Position numbers and translations under genes: made by a program
Notes under the pieces: model-generated
Seen by the model: the letters and a program-made list of their open reading frames with translations, nothing else
What the model was told of the DNA's origin: nothing
Databases searched by the model: none
In this document: piece after piece, positions 35,776 to 43,759 of the stretch
Layout of the letters: the number at the start of each line of letters is the position of its first letter
Numbering within the stretch: the stretch's first letter is position 1
Origin: Nostoc sp. CHAB 5844
GTDB lineage: Bacteria > Cyanobacteriota > Cyanobacteriia > Cyanobacteriales > Nostocaceae
Reading direction: 5' to 3'
Length of the DNA: 64,000 bases
Assembly (NCBI RefSeq): GCF_020829595.1
Contig: NZ_JAIVFW010000014.1
Location: forward strand, 62,001-126,000

Positions 35776-35882
35776 GCATCCAAGTTTAATCATGAATAAC
35801 AGTGATTTTATTCGGTTTAGTTATTCCCAAAAAAAAATTTCCAGCGCAACAGTTAAAGACACAAGTGAGCAGACAATCAGTT

Positions 35883-37046
35883 ATGTCCACCAATTTACCA
35901 GAAGTGCAGTTAGTGTTGAGTTGCGCTCATACTCAGCGATCGCCAGCTTTAAACGAGTCAATTAGAAAACTCTGCACGAACCAAATTAATTGGATGTTAG
36001 TGCAAGATTTATCGAGTCGCAATGGCATTGATGGGTTACTTTGGGAAAGTTTGCAAAGTGTGGGTTCAGCAATTGTACCAATCAGTGTGCTGAATACGCT
36101 CCAACAAAATTATCAAGCTTACATACTCAAAGGGATGATTTGCAGCCGTGAATTATTGAGACTGCTGCAAGATTTTGAAACACATCAAATTCCGATGTTA
36201 CCGTATAAAGGCCCTACCTTGGCGATCGCAATCTACGGCAGTTATGCACTCCGCTATTTCAGCGACCTGGATATTTTAATACATCCCGATGATTTAGTTG
36301 TAGCTAAAGCATTGCTGGTCAACAATGGTTATGAAACGCTCTCGGTAGATGATGCCCAAGAAAAGTTGAATACTTGGTCAGATAGTGAGCGAGATTTTCT
36401 CCGCCCAAATAATCATGTGTCAGTGGATTTACACTGGCGGGTAACACCGCAATTCTTTTCCTTAGAGATGCCTTTTGAAGTGTTGTGGCAGCGTCGTCAG
36501 TCTGTGACTTTGCTGGATACTTCTGTTACCACCTTCTCACCCGAAGACTTGCTTTTGGTGTTGTGTGTTCACGGTTCAAAGGAATGCTGGTCACAATTAA
36601 AGTGGATTTGTGACCTTGCCGAATTGTTGCAAACTTACCCGCATCTTGATTGGCAAGTAGTTGAAGAGCGATCGCAGATGTTACACTGCCGTCGAATGTT
36701 GCTTTTAGGGCTGAAGCTGGCTCAAGAGTTATTACAAGCGCAGATTCCCCAATCGTTACAAGCGGCGATCGCCCAAGATTCTCGTTTACCTTGGCTGAGT
36801 CAACAGGTTATCTGGAGGTTATTTTCCGATCAGATTGCCCGATCTGCAAGTTGGCAAACAACATTGTTTCGCTTGAGTGTCCGCGATCGCCCAGGGGATT
36901 GGGTACAGTATTTTATCTGGCGGCTGTTGATTCCGAATGTGCGCGATCGCCGTGTTTTAAAGCTTGCTGATTCACTATCGTTCCTTTATTACCTGATCAG
37001 ACCGATACGGTTAGTTGTAGAGCAAGTATGTAGTATGGCGAAGTAA
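35883..37046 (+). CDS. Nucleotidyltransferase-family protein (NTP_transf_5)
   Basis: 387 residues from ATG at 35883; the open frame runs 27 codons further up without family match. The nucleotidyltransferase core is LPYKGPTLAIAIYGSYALRY followed by SDLDILI, giving the metal-binding Asp-x-Asp, and a third Asp in SVDLHW. Members of this family occur in peptide-maturation clusters (for example beside lasso-peptide kinases) and their product is a nucleotide or sugar attached to a peptide; that is family knowledge, not shown here. It opens the cluster with the HPr-kinase-like, PqqD, oxygenase and glycosyltransferase genes, separated from them by a 113-bp mobile element. Confidence 0.82.
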   Translation: MSTNLPEVQLVLSCAHTQRSPALNESIRKLCTNQINWMLVQDLSSRNGIDGLLWESLQSVGSAIVPISVLNTLQQNYQAYILKGMICSRELLRLLQDFETHQIPMLPYKGPTLAIAIYGSYALRYFSDLDILIHPDDLVVAKALLVNNGYETLSVDDAQEKLNTWSDSERDFLRPNNHVSVDLHWRVTPQFFSLEMPFEVLWQRRQSVTLLDTSVTTFSPEDLLLVLCVHGSKECWSQLKWICDLAELLQTYPHLDWQVVEERSQMLHCRRMLLLGLKLAQELLQAQIPQSLQAAIAQDSRLPWLSQQVIWRLFSDQIARSASWQTTLFRLSVRDRPGDWVQYFIWRLLIPNVRDRRVLKLADSLSFLYYLIRPIRLVVEQVCSMAK

Positions 37047-37048
37047 TA

Positions 37049-37081
37049 GTTTTTAGGTCAATACGGTTCAGTTAAGGATAT
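37049..37081. other. Left border of MITE family B (direct repeat and inverted end)
   Basis: GTTTTTAGGT at 37049-37058 is the left copy of the target duplication; the right copy is at 37172-37181. The element's left terminal repeat starts at 37059. Confidence 0.6.
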
Positions 37082-37171
37082 TCGTGATGTTTCCGAATCT
37101 GTAGAGACGTTGCAATGCAACGTCTCTACAAAATTTGTCGGTAGGCTAATTATCTTATCTGAACTGTATTG
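37059..37171. mobile_element. MITE family B (113 bp) with 10-bp target duplication
   Basis: Ends are CAATACGGTTCAG and CTGAACTGTATTG (12 of 13 inverted match, continuing imperfectly to about 20 bp). The flanks GTTTTTAGGT are identical on both sides. The centre is a 29-base palindrome, GTAGAGACGTTGCA plus its complement, at 37101-37129. The ends are unrelated to family A, so it is a different element. It lies between the nucleotidyltransferase and HPr-kinase-like genes. Confidence 0.82.
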
Positions 37172-37294
37172 GTTTTTAGGTAACAATTTGTTACTAACAA
37201 TTTGCTTAATGGGAAAAGGCAGATTAGAATCGCCAGCGAATGCAATACATTGATTTAGTCTAGCAAAGTAACGCCTTCCGGCTTGAAAGTGCTG

Positions 37295-37318
37295 AGACGC
37301 GATTAATCACGTCTGTAC
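37295..37318. repeat. Palindromic repeat, second copy
   Basis: AGACGCGATTAATCACGTCTGTAC: the same unit as the palindrome inside the NACHT gene, with one changed base. It is flanked by GTGCTGAG repeats. Confidence 0.7.
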
Positions 37319-37542
37319 AAGAGAGTGCTGAGTAAAAATACTAACCTCTAGTCCCTAGCCCCTAATCTCTAGTACAACTTGGCGAAAATAAGCAGACCAT
37401 CGCAAATGCTTAAAAAGCTTGCAATATCAGTATTATTACTTTTTATTTTTGCCTTATTGTACTAGTCCTTCTTTCTTGCTGAAGTTCATCGGATCTGCCT
37501 TCTTCAATATTCATTTTCAGGGTATATGACTACCATCTTAGG

Positions 37543-38379
37543 ATGATTTTTACAACCTCAATAGGCGAGCAAAATACCAGCTTAGAAAATCTGGAATGGA
37601 GCGATCGCATTTTTTTCAGCAGTTACGGGATTGGTGTTGGTATCAGACTGAACAATCCAGCTTTGTTAGAACCGCTGCAATCGTATTTGCCTCCAGTGCG
37701 ATCGCCATTGTCTACATTGCCTGTTCAGAAACTCTATTCGTTGTTGGTTGATAGTGAGCGCGTTTATCGACTTTATGAAGGACAGACAGAACTGCTGTGT
37801 TCTCCCTGTCTGGATGAAGTATTAGGACTGCTGGAAAATGATTTATGTTTATCAATCGGTATGGCAACTCAAGACTGGCTATTTGTCCATGCTGGTGTGG
37901 TGGGTTGGGGCGATCGCGCCATTGTTATTCCAGGACGCAGTTTCAGCGGTAAGACAACCCTAGTGATAGCACTCATCCAAGCTGGAGCTACCTATTACTC
38001 CGATGAATACGCCGTTTTGGATTGGCAGGGATTGGTTCATCCTTATCCAAGAGCGCTATCAGTACGTATTTCTACTGAAAAACAACAGCGAACTCCCGCA
38101 GAAATTTTCGGTGCTACAGTCGGTAGTCATCCTCTAAAAATCGGAGCGATCGTCCAAACACAATATCAACGCCAAGCTCAATGGCAACCAGAGATGATAT
38201 CCACTGGGCAAGCCATTCTCGGCCTTTTGGACAACACCTTGACAGCTCGATTGTATCCTGACGTAGCCTTGTCTATTCTGACTCGTTCGACAGTCGGTGT
38301 GTCGTGCTTCGCCGGACAACGCGGTGAAGCTTCGGAGGTAGTTCATCAACTACTAGCAGCATTAGCATTGACTGAATAA
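37543..38379 (+). CDS. HPr-kinase-like P-loop protein
   Basis: 278 residues. The C-terminal half has the HprK kinase fold: P-loop GRSFSGKTTL at 131-140, then YYSDEYAVLD at 151-160, and RALSVRI. It lacks the N-terminal half of true HprK/P, as do the small kinases found in RiPP and lasso-peptide clusters that phosphorylate a peptide serine. The PqqD gene follows 68 bases later on the same strand, so the natural partner is the PqqD protein or its tail. Activity on it is inference. Confidence 0.8.
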   Translation: MIFTTSIGEQNTSLENLEWSDRIFFSSYGIGVGIRLNNPALLEPLQSYLPPVRSPLSTLPVQKLYSLLVDSERVYRLYEGQTELLCSPCLDEVLGLLENDLCLSIGMATQDWLFVHAGVVGWGDRAIVIPGRSFSGKTTLVIALIQAGATYYSDEYAVLDWQGLVHPYPRALSVRISTEKQQRTPAEIFGATVGSHPLKIGAIVQTQYQRQAQWQPEMISTGQAILGLLDNTLTARLYPDVALSILTRSTVGVSCFAGQRGEASEVVHQLLAALALTE

Positions 38380-38447
38380 TTCGTAATTACGAATTAGTTT
38401 GAGCATTGATGTTCCAGGCTGAAACAAACACAAAGGAGAACAAATCC

Positions 38448-38987
38448 ATGATTCCAGTTGCCCGTACCGAAAATCTGTTGATTCAAGAAGTGGGAAATGA
38501 GCTAATTGTTTATGACGAGACGCGAGATACCGCTCATTGTCTGAGTGCGATCGCAGCGCGTGTTTGGTATCTCTGTAATGGTCAAAACACTGTTGACAAT
38601 ATTGCCCGCTTGCTGCAAGAAGAATTAGATGTTCCGCCAGATCAAACATTAGATTGGCGGGGTTTAGTTCAGCTGACATTAGCAGAATTAGAGCAGTTTC
38701 ACCTGTTGGATGCAGCAGTTACCGAACCACTGATGAATCCGAGAACTTCCCGTCGTCAGGTACTCAAAAAGGTGAGTTTAGTTGGTGGCTTTGCGATCGG
38801 TTCTTTGTTCCCAGCGATTGCATCCATCATTGTTCCTACCCCTGCGATGGCGACTCCGAGAGGTTCGCGGTTGTTTCCAGATCTGAACCTGGACACAAGA
38901 ACCACACCAACAACAACTGCAACCACATCCACTACAACCACATCCACCCCACCACCCACATACACCCCATACACCCCACCAACTTGA
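38448..38987 (+). CDS. PqqD-domain protein with internal Tat-like signal and Thr/Pro-rich tail
   Basis: 179 residues from ATG at 38448, which has the strong ribosome-binding site AAAGGAG 8 bases upstream; the longer frame from 38406 lacks one. Residues 8-90 are a PqqD/RRE winged helix (VYDETRDTAHCLSAIAARVW). Residues 101-135 read SRRQVLKKV, a hydrophobic run and a PTPAMA end, which is a twin-arginine-type signal placed in the middle of the protein. Residues 136-179 are the mature-like tail, more than half Thr and Pro (TPPPTYTPYTPPT at the end). This arrangement, recognition domain then signal then acceptor-like tail, is what a self-presenting peptide substrate would need. Next genes are a hydroxylase and a GlcNAc transferase. 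Confidence 0.8.
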   Translation: MIPVARTENLLIQEVGNELIVYDETRDTAHCLSAIAARVWYLCNGQNTVDNIARLLQEELDVPPDQTLDWRGLVQLTLAELEQFHLLDAAVTEPLMNPRTSRRQVLKKVSLVGGFAIGSLFPAIASIIVPTPAMATPRGSRLFPDLNLDTRTTPTTTATTSTTTTSTPPPTYTPYTPPT

Positions 38988-39066
38988 AAATGTAACCAGT
39001 CAAACCCTGTTGCAGCAGACTTAGTAGCGTTAGCAGTGTCCAAATATTTTTACTCTTGGCAAAATC

Positions 39067-39750
39067 ATGAAGTCAATATTGCTAAATTCGCACTCAACTG
39101 CTGATCAACTTCAGGTTTCGACAGCAGTTGAAAAACTACAAATTAAGCAAATGGTGGTTACACCAATTTATGTGCAGGTTTTGAACTTCCTCTCTTGTGA
39201 GGAATGGCAAACATTACTCGATTACACCTTGGCGCAAGAAGCTCAGTTTGTTCCAAGTACTACCGCAACCAATCAACTAAACTATCGAATTTCCTATGTC
39301 TTGCATTCATTTCCCGAAGTTGAAACACTGATTGTTGACAAAGTGCAATCTATACTGCCGGAAGTCTGCCAAAAGTTAAACATTCAACCGTTTGTAGCAT
39401 CCTTAATTGAAGCGCAAATTACGGCACACAACGATGGAAACTATTACAAACAGCATAATGATAACGGTAGCTACGATACTTTCAACCGAGAAATTTCTTA
39501 TGTTTACTACTTTTATCGAGAACCAAAAGCATTTTTTGGTGGTGAGTTACGTTTTTGTGCTGAAGACAGTGACAAACAAGTAAAAAACCCATTGATAGAA
39601 CAATTGGTAACACCTCAGCAAAACAGCATGATTTTGTTTCCGAGTTTCTACTTGCATGAAGTGTTACCTGTTCATTGTCCATCGCAGATGTTTGCGGACA
39701 GCCGATTTACTTTTAACGGTTGGATTCGGAAATCAGTTTTTGTTGGTTAG
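39067..39750 (+). CDS. 2OG-Fe(II) oxygenase, prolyl-4-hydroxylase-like
   Basis: 227 residues. The facial triad is His130-x-Asp132 (KQHNDNGS) and His197 (FYLHEV), with Arg213 (DSRFTF) to hold 2-oxoglutarate. FFGGELRF and NSMILFPSF are typical of the P4Hc domain. It should hydroxylate a protein or peptide, most simply proline, with O2, Fe(II) and 2-oxoglutarate in the cytosol. It lies 79 bases after the Thr/Pro-tailed PqqD gene and before the GT60-like transferase. That pairing mirrors eukaryotic Skp1 modification, where a prolyl hydroxylase acts before a GlcNAc transferase. Substrate is inferred from context. Confidence 0.82.
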   Translation: MKSILLNSHSTADQLQVSTAVEKLQIKQMVVTPIYVQVLNFLSCEEWQTLLDYTLAQEAQFVPSTTATNQLNYRISYVLHSFPEVETLIVDKVQSILPEVCQKLNIQPFVASLIEAQITAHNDGNYYKQHNDNGSYDTFNREISYVYYFYREPKAFFGGELRFCAEDSDKQVKNPLIEQLVTPQQNSMILFPSFYLHEVLPVHCPSQMFADSRFTFNGWIRKSVFVG

Positions 39751-39800
39751 TTGTCATTTGTCATTTGTTCTTCTCCCCTATACTCTTACACCCTTCATTA

Positions 39801-40029
39801 GTGTCAAGTTAAGACGAAACAACTTTAGTCAACTAGTAATTATACTGAAAATTGCCTCCAAGATAGAGTATGAAATTCACTTTTGTACTGAAGTTGCAGA
39901 GAAACAATCAATGATGGCTTTCAATCTAAAGCGATCGCTAGTCTCAAAATTGTGTTTTCTACTCCGATTTGGGCAAACTTTTGAGTAAGATTACTTATTG
40001 ACAATTGCTCCTTAACTTTAAGTTGACAC
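39801..40029. repeat. Inverted-repeat segment with GTGTCAA ends
   Basis: GTGTCAAGTTAAG at 39801-39813 and CTTTAAGTTGACAC at its right end (to 40029) are inverted copies with mismatches. The interior has no credible frame and no flanking duplication is visible. It may be a decayed insertion-sequence remnant. Confidence 0.35.
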
Positions 40030-40075
40030 CAATGTACACCCTTACACCCCTGCTCCCTAGCCCCCAATCCCAATT

Positions 40076-41887
40076 ATGAGCGATCGCATTTTTGTCCAGA
40101 TTGCTGCTTACCGTGACTATGAACTGATACCTACAGTCAAAGATGCCCTAGCACAGGCGTTACGTCCTGACAGCATCAGTTTTGGCATTTGCTGGCAATA
40201 TGCTACTGACGAAGAATTACATTTAATTGATACTTTAAAAGATATTCCTAATTGCCGGATTTCTATCATTCCGGCGGCAGAATCTTGCGGTTTAGGTTGG
40301 GCTAGATCCCAAACCGAAAAACTCTGGCAAGGAGAACGCTACGCCCTGCAAACAGATGCTCACATTCGCTTTGCCACGGGCTGGGATGTTCTTTTAATTG
40401 AAATGCTGGCGATGTGTCCTAGTGAAAAACCAGTGCTATCGGCATTTCCTCCTGCCTATCAACCCCCCAGAAAAATTTTGTCTAACCATCCTACTGGTAC
40501 CGCCGCAGGTAGCTTTCCCGACAATGGAATTATGACTCCACGCGCCGTTGAAGATTTGAGTCACTACCATGCTCCTAAATCGGGGGCTTTTATGGCAGGG
40601 GGATTTATGTTTGCTGACTCACGCTTGATGCAGGAAGTCCCCCACGATCCACAGCTTTATTTTTCAGCAACTGAAGTAGCTTATTCTGTCCGTGCTTGGA
40701 CGCATGGCTGGGATATTTACCATCCCCATCGTGTCACATGCTGGCATTATTACTATGACACTAAAGAAAAACCGCGCCCACTGCACTGGAGCGATCATGA
40801 CGATTGGTATCAACGGCATATCATCTCAGAACAGCGGTTTCGCCAGATTTTACAAATGGAACCAGCCACCGAAGACTTTGGCATCTATGGGCTGGGAACA
40901 ACGCGATCGCTCAGCGATTACGAAGCAGTTGCAGGTGTAAGTTTTCGCAACTGGCAACAATATATAGAAGCAGAAAAACAACGGGCGATGCAGTTAATGC
41001 ATGAGTGCATACAAGTGTATTTTGACGAGACAGCAAGCGATCGCCTCCAGTCGCTGTTAAAAGATGACAAAGATTATTCGCGCTTGGTGCAAATTAACTG
41101 GGAGCATCTGTTGCGCGTTGCTTCCGAGTTTGGTGTGTTGCCACTCGTCTATCGAGGTTTAAACAAGACTGATCCTTCACTAGTACCACAGCCAACGCTG
41201 CGGGAATTACAGCAATATTTCTACGCTAACGCCCTACGTAACCGTTCTACCACCCAAACTTTACTACACCTATTAAATCAACTAGCAAGCGCCCAAGTAA
41301 CAGCAATTCCATTCAAGGGGCCAGCACTGGCAGAATTAGCATATGGAGATATCACCCTCTGCCAATTTCAAAATCTAGATCTTTGGATAGCAGAAACCGA
41401 TCGCATAGCAGCCACAGAAGTACTAATAGCCGCAGGATACTTGCCTAGTGAGATTTGGCAAATTGGGCAACAATGCTTCACTCATCCTCAGCGTACAGTG
41501 CAAATCAATCTGCACTGGCAGCTTTTAGGCTGGCAATGGCATGAACGCCTGTTCTCGGTTGAGTTGGAAAATCAAACAGTACAGACGCTACAACCGAGCG
41601 ATTACCTACTGTTGCTCTGTATTAGTGCTGCGAAAACTGGTTGGGAGCGATCGCTTCATAAAGTTTGCCAAATCGCTGCGTTGATCTATCGCCACCCCTC
41701 ACTGCCCTGGTATGAATTGTTACAACAGGCAGAACAAATGACCAGTCAAGAAGCACTGTTGACAGGGGTTTGGTTAGCACATCAGTTTTTAAGTAGTTCC
41801 CTGCCCGAAGCGGTGACACAATCCCTGAACACCATGCCTGCAATCCGCGACATCACCATGCCGTGGTTAGGAGCAAAAAAATCATGA
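40076..41887 (+). CDS. GT60-like GlcNAc transferase fused to a degenerate nucleotidyltransferase domain
   Basis: 603 residues. About 1-300 is the 'Glycosyltransferase (GlcNAc)' family: it opens IFVQIAAYRDYELIPT, then SFGICWQY, and has LQTDAHIRF with the metal-binding Asp94. This is the family of Skp1 GlcNAc transferase Gnt1, which glycosylates hydroxyproline. About 310-600 is a second NTP_transf_5 domain, but where the gene at 35883 has SDLDILI and VDLHW, this one has QNLDLWI and INLHW, so two of three catalytic Asp are Asn. It may only bind the substrate. The stop overlaps the epimerase start (ATGA). Starts with a HIP1 site like the gene at 33554. Confidence 0.82.
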   Translation: MSDRIFVQIAAYRDYELIPTVKDALAQALRPDSISFGICWQYATDEELHLIDTLKDIPNCRISIIPAAESCGLGWARSQTEKLWQGERYALQTDAHIRFATGWDVLLIEMLAMCPSEKPVLSAFPPAYQPPRKILSNHPTGTAAGSFPDNGIMTPRAVEDLSHYHAPKSGAFMAGGFMFADSRLMQEVPHDPQLYFSATEVAYSVRAWTHGWDIYHPHRVTCWHYYYDTKEKPRPLHWSDHDDWYQRHIISEQRFRQILQMEPATEDFGIYGLGTTRSLSDYEAVAGVSFRNWQQYIEAEKQRAMQLMHECIQVYFDETASDRLQSLLKDDKDYSRLVQINWEHLLRVASEFGVLPLVYRGLNKTDPSLVPQPTLRELQQYFYANALRNRSTTQTLLHLLNQLASAQVTAIPFKGPALAELAYGDITLCQFQNLDLWIAETDRIAATEVLIAAGYLPSEIWQIGQQCFTHPQRTVQINLHWQLLGWQWHERLFSVELENQTVQTLQPSDYLLLLCISAAKTGWERSLHKVCQIAALIYRHPSLPWYELLQQAEQMTSQEALLTGVWLAHQFLSSSLPEAVTQSLNTMPAIRDITMPWLGAKKS

Positions 41888-42879
41888 ATCCCAAGGTAGT
41901 ATTAGTTACGGGTGGATGCGGTTTTATCGGTTCTCATTTGGTGGAAGAACTAGTTACTAGAGGGTATTACGTTCGCATTCTGGATAATTTTTCCACTGGT
42001 AAGTTAGAAAATCTGCTGGGTGTACCTCCACGGTGGGAATGGATAAAGGGTGATGTCACCAATTTTGCACAGGTGAAGGCCGCAACCCAAGGCTGTGATT
42101 ATGTGTTTCATCAAGCAGCGATCGCTAATATCTCCGAATCGCTCAGAGATTGGGTAGGGACACATCGCGTGAACTATGGCGGCACAGTCAATGTACTAAA
42201 AGCTGCCCATTGCTGTGGAGTGCAACGAGTGGTGTTTGCCAGTAGCGCTGCTGTCTATGGTAATGATCCCGCCTTGCCTAAACGAGAATCGATGCCAACT
42301 CATCCGATTAGTCCCTATGGAGCAGATAAACTAGCTTCCGAGCAGCTAGGACATCTCTACCATCAAAGAGGGTTGGTGAAGTTTGTCTCATTGCGGTATT
42401 TCAACGTGTTTGGTCTTCGCCAGAATACTGCTAGTCAATATACAGGCGTGATTTCGCAATTTTGCGATCGCATCCGTCAGGGCCTTGCGCCTGTGATTTA
42501 TGGCAATGGCTTGCAAAGCCGTGATTTTATCGATGTTTCCGATGTAGTACAGGCTAACTTGATTGCAATGGAGCATCCTCAAGCCGCAGGCAAAACGTTC
42601 AATGTAGGACGAGGGCAAGCTACCAGCCTATTAGAGCTAATCACCCTACTGAATCAGATAACCAGGCAAAACCTACGTCCTATCTTTCGAGCGGTTCGTC
42701 CTGGCGATATTCATCAAAGCCTAGCCGATAATACAGCAATCCGGTCTTTGAAATGGTCTCCACAAGTGAATATTCTTCAGGGCTTGACTAACTTACTGAT
42801 TACACCAGAGAAACATAAGCAACTCTGCTGGCAACCAAGACTTTTCTCAAAAGAAATGAATAATCTTGTTAAATTTTAG
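41884..42879 (+). CDS. NDP-sugar epimerase (UDP-glucose/GlcNAc 4-epimerase-like SDR)
   Basis: 331 residues from ATG at 41884, which overlaps the previous stop as ATGA, a sign of translational coupling; the frame could open at 41863 but the NAD motif fixes the start. The NAD site is VTGGCGFIGSHLV. The catalytic set is SSAAVYG and SPYGADK (Tyr-x3-Lys). It would supply an epimerised NDP-hexose, such as UDP-Gal or UDP-GalNAc, to the coupled glycosyltransferase. It ends the cluster. Confidence 0.85.
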   Translation: MNPKVVLVTGGCGFIGSHLVEELVTRGYYVRILDNFSTGKLENLLGVPPRWEWIKGDVTNFAQVKAATQGCDYVFHQAAIANISESLRDWVGTHRVNYGGTVNVLKAAHCCGVQRVVFASSAAVYGNDPALPKRESMPTHPISPYGADKLASEQLGHLYHQRGLVKFVSLRYFNVFGLRQNTASQYTGVISQFCDRIRQGLAPVIYGNGLQSRDFIDVSDVVQANLIAMEHPQAAGKTFNVGRGQATSLLELITLLNQITRQNLRPIFRAVRPGDIHQSLADNTAIRSLKWSPQVNILQGLTNLLITPEKHKQLCWQPRLFSKEMNNLVKF

Positions 42880-42945
42880 TGAGCATTGCCAATTTAGTAC
42901 AGAAGCAAGGTACATGAATACATAGGAGAAAATAACTAATGACAA

Positions 42946-43653
42946 ATGACTTACGCTGAAATTATCGGACTAGCAGCATCTTACACTTACGCAGTCAGTT
43001 TATTAGCCCTTGGTGAAGGACTGCGGAGGTTGTTTGGTATTAAGCCAGATTTAACTCGCAAGCTCATCCATATTGGTGCGGGGATGTGGGTTTTTGGCGT
43101 GCTGCTGCTGTTTAAACAATGGGAAATTGGTATCATCCCCTTCGCAACCTTTATTGGGATTAATTATTTGCTTTACCGTTATCGAGTCATCGGTGCAATG
43201 GATACTGAGGATAGTTCCCCTGGTACAGTTTATTTTGCCATTTCGGTGACACTACTTTTTGGTTTATTCTGGCGACCAGATGGCCCAGTTGATCATATTC
43301 CCATTGCTGTAGCTGGAGTCATGGCTATGACTTGGGGAGATGCTTTAGCTGCATTAATTGGCAAACGTTTCGGACAACATCAATACCAAGTAGGGTCATC
43401 TGTGCGTTCTTGGGAAGGTTCGCTGGCGATGTTTTTAGCCAGTGCAACGGCAATATTTCTGGTACTTTTATTTTTACCTGGTTCTTTTCTGAGCAATCTA
43501 GCTGTGTCTGTTAGTGTTGAAAAGGCTTTGTTAACAGCGTTAATTGGTGCTGGTTTTGCAACTGGAGTTGAAGCAATATCGCCCCACGGTACAGATAACC
43601 TTACAGTCCCACTAGTCACAGCAGGGGTAATTTGGCTGTTGATGCAGGTTTAA
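42946..43653 (+). CDS. Phytol/dolichol kinase-family membrane protein
   Basis: 235 residues with about six membrane helices. Conserved features are DLTRKLIHIGAG near the start, MAMTWGDALAALIGKRFG in the middle and VGSSVRSWEGSLAMF, those of CTP-dependent polyprenol kinases (VTE5-like). In cyanobacteria such proteins phosphorylate phytol released from chlorophyll so it can be reused for tocopherol. The gene follows the cluster on the same strand but has no functional link to it. Confidence 0.85.
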   Translation: MTYAEIIGLAASYTYAVSLLALGEGLRRLFGIKPDLTRKLIHIGAGMWVFGVLLLFKQWEIGIIPFATFIGINYLLYRYRVIGAMDTEDSSPGTVYFAISVTLLFGLFWRPDGPVDHIPIAVAGVMAMTWGDALAALIGKRFGQHQYQVGSSVRSWEGSLAMFLASATAIFLVLLFLPGSFLSNLAVSVSVEKALLTALIGAGFATGVEAISPHGTDNLTVPLVTAGVIWLLMQV

Positions 43654-43759
43654 TTTATAGCCTGTTTTCTGTCAAACGATGGGTGTCATATCCTATTCAG
43701 CCCTAGTAATTTAAAAGATGCCGCTACACAGATAAAAATATGATGCGGAGGAAATCAGC

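Larger units (their letters stand above)
35380..35779 (-). pseudogene. Ruined Rpn-family (DUF2887-type) nuclease gene interrupted by a MITE
   Basis: With the MITE and one copy of its target duplication removed, the minus strand reads from ATG at 35779: MRRDSIFYKLFQQSPTLLFE, then PVNAVEYKFDSVAVKELKFEIDGV, the standard opening of Rpn/PD-(D/E)XK 'recombination-promoting nuclease' family proteins. After a 40-bp hairpin (35434-35473) the family sequence resumes in another frame as FLPPENADAGVVYFCELFS and stops. The remaining two thirds of the gene, with the catalytic residues, are gone. So at least three lesions exist: MITE, hairpin and truncation. Confidence 0.75.

Noticed and set aside
39656-39988. 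Plus-strand frame of 110 codons after the oxygenase gene
   Set aside because: It overlaps the end of the oxygenase gene in another frame and then runs through repeat-like intergenic DNA; no domain pattern.
35883-42879. Standard lasso-peptide cluster
   Set aside because: PqqD, HPr-kinase-like and nucleotidyltransferase genes fit, but no asparagine-synthetase-like cyclase, transglutaminase-like protease or typical precursor is present.
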